Shown: in pieces, positions 17,343 through 25,891 of the stretch
Layout: each line of letters starts with the position of its first letter
How positions within the stretch are numbered: the stretch's first letter is position 1
Source of the DNA: a bacterium
Lineage (GTDB): Bacteria > Hydrothermota > UBA3073 > JACQXS01 > JAQTXJ01
Assembly: GCA_028716385.1 (NCBI GenBank)
Contig: JAQUPX010000003.1
Span: forward strand, 248,001 to 312,000
Length of the DNA stretch: 64,000 nt
Direction of reading: 5' to 3'
Notes under the pieces: generated by a model
Database searches by the model: none
Told to the model about the DNA's origin: nothing
What the model saw: only the letters and a program-made list of their open reading frames with translations
Position numbers and translations under genes: made by a program

Positions 17343-17699
17343 TTACGGATTTATTAGTTCCTTGCCTGCTGCTCTAGAGGGAAGCGTTAGCGACATCTCA
17401 ACCAAGCGAGATTATCCAGTTTTGCGATACTATAATCTTTGTAGTTTAAAGTCTGTTTTTTTATCCGTGTGAATCCGTGTCCGTTATCCGTGGCTACAAT
17501 TCCTCTTTTGTGTCTTTTTTCTCTGGGGTGAATTTCCCTTCTCTCTTTCTCTGCAAGAATTCCGCTGTAGGTCGGAAAGGACTACAATAGCGTTCCATCT
17601 TCTTTCTTAGAGGATAAAAAACTTGACATATTGCTATATATAGAGAAATTTAGGATAATATTCATTCTAAATAAAAAAATGAAATAGTAAGGAGGCAAA

Positions 17700-20426
17700 A
17701 TGAATAACTATAAATGTATGTTAATCGTTTTTGCATTGTCTGTTTCTGCAGTCTATGGAAGCAGATGGAGCTATACAAACGACCTTATCGTAGGAAACTC
17801 AGGGTTTGAGTGTGCCGGATTGCCTGACGGAAGAGTAATGATAATGGGCGGATTAAACGAAAGCGGTTATTACCAAACCTTCATCCCTGCAACAGGAAAA
17901 TGGACAAGAACGGCTCTACCTGCAAGCTCTAGTCATGACATGGCTATTTTACTTTATAATGGTAAAATGTTGTATTTATCCGGATCGAATTTCTGGTTTT
18001 TCCAGCCGGATAGCAATAATTGGCGCAGCGCAGGCGTAAGTCTCCCAAGCTGGAGCAGTTGGAATTGCTATACAATGTTAAAAGATGGACGGGTGCTTAT
18101 CATTTATAATGGACAGAATTGCCAACTCTATGATTATAGCTCTAATACTGTGAGTGCGACCGGATCAACCAGCGTAATACACGGCACGGCAGTGGAAGTC
18201 CTCCTGCCAAACGGAAAGGTCCTTCTATCGGGTGGACAGGCAGTAGGTATTAAAACATGCGAACTATATGATCCGGCATTGGGCTTATGGAGCCTCACGG
18301 ATCCTATGAAATTTAACAGAACAACACATGTAGGCGTTCTTCTTCCGCCCCCCTGGGATAAAGTGTTAATGACCGGGAAACACGAGCCAACCGAACTATA
18401 TGATCTGATGTCAGAAACATGGAGCTCGACGGATACTATGGAAGAACCGGAGGCAACCATAGAAGCGCTGGCATTATTGCCAAACGGAAAAGCTTTGGTA
18501 GCAGGAGGATCCGACTTGAAAACTTGCAGGCTCTTTGACCCGGACGCGGAACAATGGACTACCGTAGACCTTATGAACATCGCAAGAGACCATTTCTCTT
18601 TATCAATATTATATACGGGAAAAATATTGGCAATGGGAAGTCAAACGTCCGGCTACCCCACACAATGCGAAATATACGATCCCTCCAATGGATTCTGGCA
18701 AACAAAGGCAGAAACACTTAACACTGCCCGTCAGTATGCCACAACTACGATTTTACCCATAAAACATACGGCTAACTGTTCGACAAACGTTCTTATAAGC
18801 GGTGGTGAAAATACAGGCGGTACAGCGCTTAGTTCTTGCGAATTGTATAATTATAAAAATGGAATAATAGCAGTTACAGGCTCCCTCAATACTGCCAGAA
18901 CTCATCATACAACTGTCTTGCTTGCATCAACAACGGGAGAAGTCCTTGCCGCAGGAGGCAAAAATACGGTTGCTTTAAGTTCCTGTGAAATATTCGACCA
19001 GACAACACAAGTGTGGAATTCAACGGGCGCAATGGCAGCGGCAAGATTTGACCATAGCGCAACGTTACTCGGAGACGGAAGAGTTTTGGTAACGGGAGGA
19101 GAAGGAGCAGGTTATTTAAATACTTGCGAGGTATTTAACAGTGGAGCATGGTCATCGGCAGGAACAATGACAACGGCAAGAGCAAGACACAATGCGATAA
19201 TATTACTTAATGGAAATATAATGGTAATCGGTGGAGAAACAACGGGAGGCGTACCGACAGCTACCTGTGAAATCTGGAATGGTACAGACTGGACAACGGT
19301 ACCGGCAGCATCAATGTCTACGGCACGAAGTTTACATACGGCAACATTATTACAATCGGGCAAAGTATTGGTAGTCGGAGGAAGAGGAGCAGGCGGAACG
19401 GCATTAAACAGTTGTGAAATATATGACCCGGATCTAAATACGTGGACTGCGGAGACAAATTTGAATACCGCAAGATACGGACATAATACGATTTTTCTTT
19501 ATTCGGGGATTGTGTTAGTTACTGGTGGAACGGATGGGACGAATTATTTTGCATCATCCGAATTATGGGACCCGGCAGCAGAGTTGGACAGGGCAACGGG
19601 AAAACACGGTTGGAAAGTATCTGCTAATCTAGGAACGGGAAGAGCATATCATTCGTCAATTCTTGTGCCGTACCTGAAACCTTATGTTTATACAATAGGT
19701 GGATCTAACGGAGGAGGGGCGCTAAGTTCTGTTGAGCAATATGATATAGGGCTTGGTTACCAGAGTATATGGCAGTCAACAATAACAAATTATAAATCGG
19801 TTACACAAATATCGTCTACTATGAATATGTCAGGAACGCTATTACGCGGAGTATCCGAAGCAGACGGAGGAAACTACTGTCATGTCGCATCTAATGACCA
19901 TCCGATTATATCGCTTGTACGCGCAGGAGGAGGAAACTGGCAGGGAAACGGCGGAGGAGAAATAATGCTTATGCCGCATAGTACATCCTGGGACAGCGCA
20001 CATACAAATGTCGTAGGATTACCAACGGTATCGGGATATTACAGGTTATGGTCAATAGTAAACGGGATTCCTTGTAAATGGGATTGGAACTGCAGTGCAG
20101 GAAAAGAAGAGGGGAATCCGGGATTAAAGGTAATGGGGTTACAAATATATCCCAATCCTGCTACTACACAAACGGGTGTTAATTTTAAGTTATTAGGGGG
20201 CAGCGGAGAACAGGCTGTTAGCTTGCAAATATATGACTTAACGGGAAGGCTAGTTAAGAAGTTGTTAATTTCTTCTAAGCAAGGGGGATCCGATTCAAAA
20301 GGGAGTTTTACTGCTATCTGGGATGGAATAAATAATGACGGCAAAAAAGTAAAAAGCGGAATTTATTTCTATTCTATCAAATGTAAAGATTCGGAATATA
20401 AAGGGAAATTTGCTATTTTGAAATAG
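17700..20426 (+). CDS. Large secreted Kelch-repeat protein with C-terminal sorting domain
   Basis: A 908-residue protein with signal peptide (MNNYKCMLIVFALSVSAVYG). It has about a dozen Kelch motifs: repeated LLPNGKVLLSGG, GDGRVLVTGGEGAG, ILLNGNIMVIGGETT, each about 48 residues, enough for two beta-propellers. Several blades pair a cysteine (SSCELYN, NTCEVFN, NSCEIYD). Residues from about 820 on are a sorting-type domain (LQIYDLTGRLVKKLL ... SGIYFYSIKCKDSE ... KFAILK). Ribosome site AAGGAGG is strong. Probably cell-surface exposed and binding, not catalytic; a galactose-oxidase-like role is possible because the fold overlaps, but no catalytic Cys-Tyr pair could be pinned down. Confidence 0.85.
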   Translation: MNNYKCMLIVFALSVSAVYGSRWSYTNDLIVGNSGFECAGLPDGRVMIMGGLNESGYYQTFIPATGKWTRTALPASSSHDMAILLYNGKMLYLSGSNFWFFQPDSNNWRSAGVSLPSWSSWNCYTMLKDGRVLIIYNGQNCQLYDYSSNTVSATGSTSVIHGTAVEVLLPNGKVLLSGGQAVGIKTCELYDPALGLWSLTDPMKFNRTTHVGVLLPPPWDKVLMTGKHEPTELYDLMSETWSSTDTMEEPEATIEALALLPNGKALVAGGSDLKTCRLFDPDAEQWTTVDLMNIARDHFSLSILYTGKILAMGSQTSGYPTQCEIYDPSNGFWQTKAETLNTARQYATTTILPIKHTANCSTNVLISGGENTGGTALSSCELYNYKNGIIAVTGSLNTARTHHTTVLLASTTGEVLAAGGKNTVALSSCEIFDQTTQVWNSTGAMAAARFDHSATLLGDGRVLVTGGEGAGYLNTCEVFNSGAWSSAGTMTTARARHNAIILLNGNIMVIGGETTGGVPTATCEIWNGTDWTTVPAASMSTARSLHTATLLQSGKVLVVGGRGAGGTALNSCEIYDPDLNTWTAETNLNTARYGHNTIFLYSGIVLVTGGTDGTNYFASSELWDPAAELDRATGKHGWKVSANLGTGRAYHSSILVPYLKPYVYTIGGSNGGGALSSVEQYDIGLGYQSIWQSTITNYKSVTQISSTMNMSGTLLRGVSEADGGNYCHVASNDHPIISLVRAGGGNWQGNGGGEIMLMPHSTSWDSAHTNVVGLPTVSGYYRLWSIVNGIPCKWDWNCSAGKEEGNPGLKVMGLQIYPNPATTQTGVNFKLLGGSGEQAVSLQIYDLTGRLVKKLLISSKQGGSDSKGSFTAIWDGINNDGKKVKSGIYFYSIKCKDSEYKGKFAILK

Positions 20427-20452
20427 AATAGAAGTAGAGAACTGAAAATTAT

Positions 20453-20611
20453 TTACCTTATAACTGTAAGTTTTTTGGTAGTTTTTGTTCCGTTTGCATT
20501 TAGAGTCAGAAAATAAACTCCTGCTTTTAGTTCTTTTGCATTGAGGGCTGTGGTATAAGTGCCCGCAGGTTTTTGTTCGTTGATAAGGGTTTTGAATAAA
20601 AAACAATATCC
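20453..20611 (-). pseudogene. Orphan C-terminal sorting-domain fragment
   Basis: Read on the minus strand, 20611 to the TAA at 20453 encodes a fragment with EQKPAGTYTTALNAKELK and AGVYFLTLNANGTKTTKKL, ending TVIR. This is the end of a typical secretion/sorting domain. It has no start codon and no upstream domain; it directly follows, in another frame, the stop codon of the beta-helix gene, which already has its own sorting domain. It is best read as a remnant of a deleted neighbour or of a recombination between paralogous 3' ends. Confidence 0.7.
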
Positions 20612-20630
20612 GGAATAACGCCTAAAGTTT

Positions 20631-22280
20631 TTACCTTAGTATAAGGATTTTCCTTGAAGATATAAAGTTCTCCGTCTGGATTTTCACAAAATAAATCCCG
20701 GAAGATACCTTATTTCCTGAGACATTTTTAAAATCCCATCTTGTCTTATAATTTCCGGCATCTCTTTTCATATCAACTAGTGTCTTTATTAATCCACCGG
20801 TGCAGTCATATATTTTCAACTTTAAATTCGAAGCATAAGGCAAACCATAATAAATGTCTATCCCTGAACTAAAAGAAGTAACAATACCGGAGGAAAGGCC
20901 TAAATTAAAGGTCAGGCAGGTAGAAGCTTCACTAATCCCAATCATTCCCGTCCACGGACTATAATCGACATAATTAGATACTGCATCTCCGGTCCCTGGT
21001 CCTACCCCGGAAGGTCCGGTAGAATCACCCCACCAGTTGTTTTCGGCATTGACGGTTACTAAAGAATAAGCATTATAAACTCCGTCATCAGTATTATCCA
21101 TAATCGTATTATAATTTATAATCGGAGTAGCCGAATCTGAACAATAAATCCCGGAACCGTTATTTGTGATTATGTTATTCATAATTAACGCCGGGGATTT
21201 ATATATATCAATTCCATAAGAAGTATGTCTTATAATTGAGTTAGTAATTTTGCAAGTATCAGTATTATATCCCAAATATATACCACAATATCCATATTCA
21301 ATCCTACAATAATCAAACACTGAGGTCTTTCTACTATAGTCAATCTTAATGCTTTGCCAATCTCCTGCTTGAGGCGAAGAACCGGCTGAAGTGAAAATAA
21401 TGCTGTCGTTAATAGTTCCCTCTGCAATAATAGCTCCTGTCACTTCTATACCGGAGTAGCCATCAGCAATAAAGTTTACTGTTGTCCCGGGTTCTATAGT
21501 TAAAGTAGCGCCTGTATCTACGACATCCGTAGTAGTTCTAATAAAGAATGGTAAATTCTTCCCCCATGTCCCGCTTTTTGTCATAGTCCCGCCTTGGATT
21601 CCAATTCCATCATACATATTGCCGGAAGCAGTATTCCCCGAAATAGTCGGAATACAGCTCATATCCATATTAATTGCAAAACTGCCGTTGTTAGTAATGC
21701 TGTTATTAGTGATAGTTGGTTCGCAGGAGTTATAAATATTAATCCCATATGAGGTATTGTCCGTAATCGTATTATTGGAGATAATCGGGGATGAATACCA
21801 TTCTACACCAATCCCGTGCGCTGAACTTTTCCGTATAATACAATTAGTAATTTCACAAAAACCCGTTATACTATTAAAATAATTTCCGACTAAAACGCTT
21901 GCATCTCCCCAACTCCCGCCGTATTCAACTATACAATAATCCATTATTGAATGAGTTGTGTCCCTGAAAAAAATGCACTGCCAGTCCCCGCTGTCCGGAG
22001 ATACTCGATTTGATGTAAATAAAATATTGGCTGATGAATTTCCGTCAGCTATAAAAGTCCCTAAAATACTTATATTGCACCAGCCGTCAAATCTTACTTC
22101 TACCCCGGGTTCTACTGTTAATATGGAATCTTCAGGAACGGTTATGTTCCCCTTTACTATGTAAGGACTGCCTGACAGGCTCCATACTCCGGATTCATTC
22201 CCGGTTACGTCAGTAGCAGATGCATTGCCACAAAAGGCAAACATTAACATTCCTGCAATTAAAATATTGAAATTTTTCAT
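20631..22280 (-). CDS. Secreted right-handed beta-helix protein with sorting domain
   Basis: A 549-residue protein with signal peptide (MKNFNILIAGMLMFAFCGNASA). It is built of short helix turns of about 22-24 residues: PIISNNTITDNTSYGINIYN, PTITNNSITNNGSFAINM, ALIMNNIITNNGSGIYC, as in PbH1 (pectate-lyase-like) repeats. The N-terminal repeat block is itself duplicated (ITVPEDSILTVEPGVEVRF versus TTDVVDTGATLTIEPGTTV). The C-terminus (LKIYDCTGGLIKTLV ... SGIYFVKIQTEN ... RKILILR) is a sorting-type domain. Probably a surface protein or polysaccharide-active enzyme; no catalytic residues are identifiable. Confidence 0.82.
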   Translation of the reverse strand: MKNFNILIAGMLMFAFCGNASATDVTGNESGVWSLSGSPYIVKGNITVPEDSILTVEPGVEVRFDGWCNISILGTFIADGNSSANILFTSNRVSPDSGDWQCIFFRDTTHSIMDYCIVEYGGSWGDASVLVGNYFNSITGFCEITNCIIRKSSAHGIGVEWYSSPIISNNTITDNTSYGINIYNSCEPTITNNSITNNGSFAINMDMSCIPTISGNTASGNMYDGIGIQGGTMTKSGTWGKNLPFFIRTTTDVVDTGATLTIEPGTTVNFIADGYSGIEVTGAIIAEGTINDSIIFTSAGSSPQAGDWQSIKIDYSRKTSVFDYCRIEYGYCGIYLGYNTDTCKITNSIIRHTSYGIDIYKSPALIMNNIITNNGSGIYCSDSATPIINYNTIMDNTDDGVYNAYSLVTVNAENNWWGDSTGPSGVGPGTGDAVSNYVDYSPWTGMIGISEASTCLTFNLGLSSGIVTSFSSGIDIYYGLPYASNLKLKIYDCTGGLIKTLVDMKRDAGNYKTRWDFKNVSGNKVSSGIYFVKIQTENFISSRKILILR

Positions 22281-22662
22281 CTTTCCCCCTTACTTGGAGT
22301 CTCTGATCCGCCTGAGGCAGAAGGATTACTCCAAGTTACCCTGCATATTCATTGTGCAGGGTAGCAAAATCCTATATACTATACTAAACAACTAATTGAT
22401 GCCCTCAGAATCTATATTTGTCAATCTCTTTATGAATTAAAAATCCAGTGTCGGCAAACTATTCAATGGGAGAGATGTCAAACTCTAAATTACTATTCTT
22501 TTCTATTCTTGTTAATCCATATTCGTTATCCGTGGTAGAAAGCTCTTTGGAAATAGCCTTTAGATTTTCTTATCCAGCTTGCAGGTTATCCTGAAGGAAG
22601 TGAAAGACAATTTTTTTGTTTATCTGCGGTTTATCTGCGTCCAAAAATTCTCTGTTCCCTTT
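22281..22662. other. Intergenic region with repeats
   Basis: 382 bp. It contains the two-hairpin element (22292-22362) and degenerate words near 22510-22650 (TTAATCCATATTCGTTATCCGTGG, TTATCTGCGGTTTATCTGCG, TTATCCAGCTTGCAGGTTATCC). No gene. Confidence 0.6.
22292..22362. repeat. Two-hairpin dispersed element, copy 2
   Basis: Arms ACTTGGAGT (22292-22300) and ACTCCAAGT (22328-22336), then a second hairpin CCCTGCA...TGCAGGG (22339-22361). The loop of the first hairpin holds a TCCGCC-TGA-GGC mini-palindrome (22307-22319), so one repeat appears nested in another. Confidence 0.7.
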
Positions 22663-23643
22663 CTACTGTTTACTCTCTACTTCTTGCTGAGCTGTATACC
22701 CTTTCTTTCTCAGGTTAAGAACAAGTTCTACTTCGCCTTTCCCTATGTTGAGTTTTTTAGCTATTTCTTCCTGTGTATTCCCTGCATCCCTCAATTCATA
22801 AATACTTTTATGAAAATCCCTGGGGTCGGGCTGAGATATTTTTTTACCTTTGATATCTTTGGAAAGAGAGGCAAGCGTGTTTTCTATCTTACTCATAGCT
22901 TTGACTAAAGTATCCTGGGCCGTTTGTTCCTGTACGCGAAATTGTCTTTCTGGAGACGGGTTTTGCCTTTCCACAGTCTGTGGAGGCTCAGTTTTTTTAT
23001 ACGATGGAACATCCTGCCCCGGTGACAATACTTGTGGTGTTGCTACCGGCTTTGTTAGCTTTGGAGTATTAGAGTGTCTTCCTATCTGCGAGGCAAGCAA
23101 AACAATGATAATAAATAAAAAAATTGCAATAACAACAAGTAGCATTCTTGTCGAATTATAATTAGCTGAATTTCTTAATGCAATGTTTTCTTTCCTTTCT
23201 ATCCGTGTTCCCATATCATTCACCTTCTGGTTCAACATTTCTGTCTGCATTGCAATGCTGTCTATTTTTTCTTCCATATTTCCCACATAAACTCTATCCA
23301 AAGTATCTTTCCCGGAACTACTAAAAGGCGATAAAGCTTTTATTTCCTTGAATTCTTTTAACTCGGAGTTGTAAAGACTAAATTGATTCTCTATTTTGTT
23401 TACTTTGTTTGTTATGTTTTGAACTTCCCGTCCTATGCCCCTTGTGGTATCAATTACATATCTTTTTAACCGCGTTTCTATAATTTGTTTCTCTATAATT
23501 AATGTATCTAATTTCTGATTGGGTTTAGGTGCCTCTGCTGTGACAGTAGATACCATAGACAATAAAATTGCGATTAATATATAAAAATACAAAGCAGGAT
23601 TAATAATTTTATGCGCTAATATCAATGATTTTTCCTTTTTCAT
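22663..23643 (-). CDS. Membrane protein with C-terminal HTH, last gene of flagellar operon
   Basis: The ATG at 23643 has a good ribosome site (AAGGAGAGG) and yields 326 residues; the frame is open further upstream but overlaps the preceding gene. Segments: signal/TM about 14-34, a coiled-coil region about 40-165, TM 167-187 (MLLVVIAIFLFIIIVLLAS), a Pro/Gln-rich linker, and a C-terminal helix-turn-helix-like part (LRDAGNTQEEIAKKLNIGKGEVELVL). The C-terminal part resembles DUF6115 and the end of B. subtilis SwrB, which also follows the sigma-D gene and activates flagellar assembly. The two-pass layout differs from SwrB. It may sense envelope state; inferred from position. Confidence 0.65.
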   Translation of the reverse strand: MKKEKSLILAHKIINPALYFYILIAILLSMVSTVTAEAPKPNQKLDTLIIEKQIIETRLKRYVIDTTRGIGREVQNITNKVNKIENQFSLYNSELKEFKEIKALSPFSSSGKDTLDRVYVGNMEEKIDSIAMQTEMLNQKVNDMGTRIERKENIALRNSANYNSTRMLLVVIAIFLFIIIVLLASQIGRHSNTPKLTKPVATPQVLSPGQDVPSYKKTEPPQTVERQNPSPERQFRVQEQTAQDTLVKAMSKIENTLASLSKDIKGKKISQPDPRDFHKSIYELRDAGNTQEEIAKKLNIGKGEVELVLNLRKKGYTAQQEVESKQ

Positions 23644-23911
23644 TTTCTTCCTCTCCTTCTTGATTATTGGTAGATAGATTTTGGTTCTCGTTAGATTGGT
23701 TTTGGTTTCCTTTTTTCTTCTTCTTTGCCTCTGCTTCTTGTTTATCGTCTTCACTTACTTTTTTTGCTTTGTCGGATTCCTTTTCTTCCTTTACTACAAG
23801 ATGCTCTAATTGGTGGGCAAATTTGTTTTCGTCTTCTGCTTTTTTTACTTTATGAGCATCCGGCGTAGTTGCAGCAGGAACCATGCTCACATCGGTTATC
23901 GGTTGTACCAT
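23609..23911 (-). CDS. Small, highly charged protein of the flagellar operon
   Basis: 100 residues, no membrane segment, very rich in Lys, Glu, Asp and Asn (EEKESDKAKKVSEDDKQEAE, NQNQSNENQNLSTNNQEGEE), therefore largely disordered. It lies 18 nt after fliA and its 3' end overlaps the start of the membrane HTH gene by 35 nt, so it is part of the operon. I do not recognise a family. It could be an anti-sigma or export cofactor, but nothing in the sequence shows FlgM features. Confidence 0.6.
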   Translation of the reverse strand: MVQPITDVSMVPAATTPDAHKVKKAEDENKFAHQLEHLVVKEEKESDKAKKVSEDDKQEAEAKKKKKGNQNQSNENQNLSTNNQEGEEENEKGKIIDISA

Positions 23912-23929
23912 ATATTTATTTTCGTTCCC

Positions 23930-24679
23930 TTAAGAATTTTTCTTTAATACTTTTTTTAAGTATAAAATAATTTCTGTATGTAGTTGACATACTCTTGACT
24001 CCGATAAATCCAGCGTTTTCGCTATTTCTTTGTAAGTTAAATCTTCATAATAATAGAGAGTTATCAATAATCTCGATTTCTCCGGCAACCCATTTAGCAT
24101 TTTGAGAAGATTTTCCTTTCTTTCTTCATCCTGAACAACGGAAAGTAATCCCGGTTCTTTACTTGCAATGGAGTCTTCATTGCTTATCCCGTCTTCATCC
24201 TGGGATAAATCAAAACTAATCAATTGCGGTGTTCTCGTCTCTTCTAATAGTTTATGAAATTTTTCTTTTGTTGTGCCCAGTTCATTTATCACTTCTTCTT
24301 CTGTCGGCATTCTGTGCAGTTTTTCGGATAATTTCGAATATGTTGTTTCAAGAGTCCTGATTTTTTCCTCTGTACCTGCAGATTTCCAGTCCAAAGCTCT
24401 GAAGCCGTCAAGTATTGTTCCTCTTATACGATAGAACGCATAAGTTTTGAATTTAACTCCTTTTGTTGGGTCGTAACTATCGATCGCTTTAATTAAGCCT
24501 ATTATTCCCTGGGATATTACGTCTTCTATATCTATGGCAGTTGGTAGATACAAGGCGAATCTATTTGCTACCCAACGAACAAAAGGAATCCATTTCTTTA
24601 TTTCTTCTTCTTTTGCTTTAGGAGTTTGTGCCGCCTTGTATTGTGAAATAGCATTATTATGTTTCGGCATTTGCGTCAA
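23930..24679 (-). CDS. fliA: Flagellar sigma factor FliA (sigma-28)
   Basis: A 249-residue FliA/WhiG-type sigma factor: region 2 (FVRWVANRFALYLPTAIDIE, ISQGIIGLIKAIDSYDP, VKFKTYAFYRIRGTILDGFR), region 3 (KLHRMPTEEEVINELG) and region 4 (LPEKSRLLITLYYYEDLTYK and SRVCQLHTEIILYLKK). It directs RNA polymerase to late flagellar promoters, such as the near-consensus one before flagellin at 2749-2775. The frame opens at a TTG (24679) that overlaps the flhG stop (TTGA) with GAGG four bases upstream; an ATG at 24670 is the alternative. It follows flhF-flhG as in many flagellar operons. No anti-sigma factor FlgM is visible in the window. Confidence 0.93.
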   Translation of the reverse strand: MTQMPKHNNAISQYKAAQTPKAKEEEIKKWIPFVRWVANRFALYLPTAIDIEDVISQGIIGLIKAIDSYDPTKGVKFKTYAFYRIRGTILDGFRALDWKSAGTEEKIRTLETTYSKLSEKLHRMPTEEEVINELGTTKEKFHKLLEETRTPQLISFDLSQDEDGISNEDSIASKEPGLLSVVQDEERKENLLKMLNGLPEKSRLLITLYYYEDLTYKEIAKTLDLSESRVCQLHTEIILYLKKVLKKNS

Positions 24680-25890
24680 TCTACCTCAACAGGTTCGTCA
24701 TTTTGGATTTTATTTATAAGAATATTGGAAGGGCGAAATTGGGGAATCTTATTTTCTTTTATTTCCATAGAATCCTGTAATCCCGGTATATAATACTTTC
24801 TTCCTTTTCTTATTTTATTCCTAAATAGACCAAATCCCTGTATTCTAACTTCTTCATCCTTACCAAGAGTATCTGTAATAGTCAAGAGGATTTTTTCTGT
24901 TATCTCAATACTTTTTTTTTTAGACACTTCAAGAGAAGAGGATATTGTAGAGGCAAGCTCTTTTTTGCTGGTTTTTTTTGTCTGTACTGATGACTTCGTG
25001 GTTGGCTTATCTTCCTGCTCGGCAGGTAATACACCTGAGATGGACTGCTCGATAGGCAGGGCAGAAACTTCCGTTATTCTTTCAAATAAACTTTTCGCTC
25101 CTTCTTGTCTGCTTTTTAATGCCTTTATCCCGTTTGCAATCTTTTTGATACACACGGATGCTCTGGAATATGGTTTAGCTGTTATAAATGGTCTCTGGGA
25201 TTCCACTGCTTCGCCGACTGCAGGGTCTTCATATACAAACCCAAAATTTTCTATTTCAAGTTTCAGAAATTTAGATGTTAATAATCCTATTCGTTCCACC
25301 GTATCGGTCGCCTGCTTTTCACTTTTTACCCTGTTTACGATTATTTTTATGCTGGGTGAGTTTTTGTTCATAGTTACAACTTTTATCGTTGCATAAGCAT
25401 CTGCAAGGGAAGTTAATTCAGGGGTCGTTATGATCACGACCTCATCCGAAACTAAAAGAAAATCTCTTACATTTTTTGATATCCCGGCAGCTGTGTCTAT
25501 GAATATAAAATCAAATTCGTTTTCTAATTCCGTAAATGCTTTTATAAATTTATTGCTTTTTTCACTGTCTAAATCTGCAAGCTCCTCTATACCACTTGCT
25601 GCAGGTATTATTTTTAAATTACATGGCCCGTTTACTATTATATCTTTTAATTCTTTATTCCCTAAAATTACGTCTTTTATGTTGAAATCCGGGGATATTC
25701 CAAATAATAAATCTACATTTGCAAGAGATAGGTCGGCATCAAGTAATAATATGTTAAGTCCTTCGTTGGCAAGACAAACTGCTATATTTACTGCAATATT
25801 TGTTTTGCCTACGCCACCTTTACCTGACGTAAAACCAATGATTTTAGGTCCGTTTACAATTTCCCTCAGTTTGCTTGCCTGATCCGTCAT
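24676..25890 (-). CDS. flhG: FlhG (MinD-like ATPase) fused to a C-terminal HU/IHF DNA-binding domain
   Basis: 404 residues. The first about 265 are FlhG/YlxH, the MinD-type ATPase that counts and places flagella with FlhF: deviant Walker A SGKGGVGKTN (22-31), LLDADLSLANVDLLFG, IDTAAGISKNV, IIVNRVKSE. A charged linker (about 277-306) contains two palindrome-encoded phrases (ALPIEQ, VLPAEQ). Residues about 307-404 align along their whole length with HU/IHF: SKKELASTISSSLEVSKK, the turn EEVRIQGFGLFR, the basic arm RKGRKYYIPGLQDSM, and NKIPQFRPSN. I know of no described FlhG with this domain. IHF-type bending between enhancer and sigma-54 promoter is the obvious possible job (inference). flhF ends 1 nt upstream. 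Confidence 0.9.
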   Translation of the reverse strand: MTDQASKLREIVNGPKIIGFTSGKGGVGKTNIAVNIAVCLANEGLNILLLDADLSLANVDLLFGISPDFNIKDVILGNKELKDIIVNGPCNLKIIPAASGIEELADLDSEKSNKFIKAFTELENEFDFIFIDTAAGISKNVRDFLLVSDEVVIITTPELTSLADAYATIKVVTMNKNSPSIKIIVNRVKSEKQATDTVERIGLLTSKFLKLEIENFGFVYEDPAVGEAVESQRPFITAKPYSRASVCIKKIANGIKALKSRQEGAKSLFERITEVSALPIEQSISGVLPAEQEDKPTTKSSVQTKKTSKKELASTISSSLEVSKKKSIEITEKILLTITDTLGKDEEVRIQGFGLFRNKIRKGRKYYIPGLQDSMEIKENKIPQFRPSNILINKIQNDEPVEVD

Positions 25891-25891
25891 T

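Larger units (their letters stand above)
17161..17699. other. Intergenic region between divergent genes
   Basis: 539 bp containing the promoter of the DUF835 genes (17205-17233), a two-hairpin element (17242-17342), degenerate words near 17458-17510 (TTATCCGTGTGAATCCGTG, TTATCCGTGGCTAC), and at the right edge the ribosome site AAGGAGG of the Kelch gene. TTGACA at 17633 may be part of that gene's promoter, but I see no well-spaced -10. No coding frame. Confidence 0.6.

Noticed and set aside
17633-17699. TTGACA at 17633 as promoter of the Kelch gene
   Set aside because: No -10 hexamer at 15-19 nt spacing; TATATA is too near and GATAAT too far.
22579-22908. Plus-strand frame of 109 codons at 22579
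   Set aside because: Overlaps the 3' end of the membrane HTH gene on the other strand and a repeat-filled gap; hydrophobic composition arises from AT-rich antisense DNA.
23609-23911. Small charged protein as the anti-sigma factor FlgM
   Set aside because: It is disordered and next to fliA, but lacks any FlgM-like C-terminal helices; the assignment would be guesswork.
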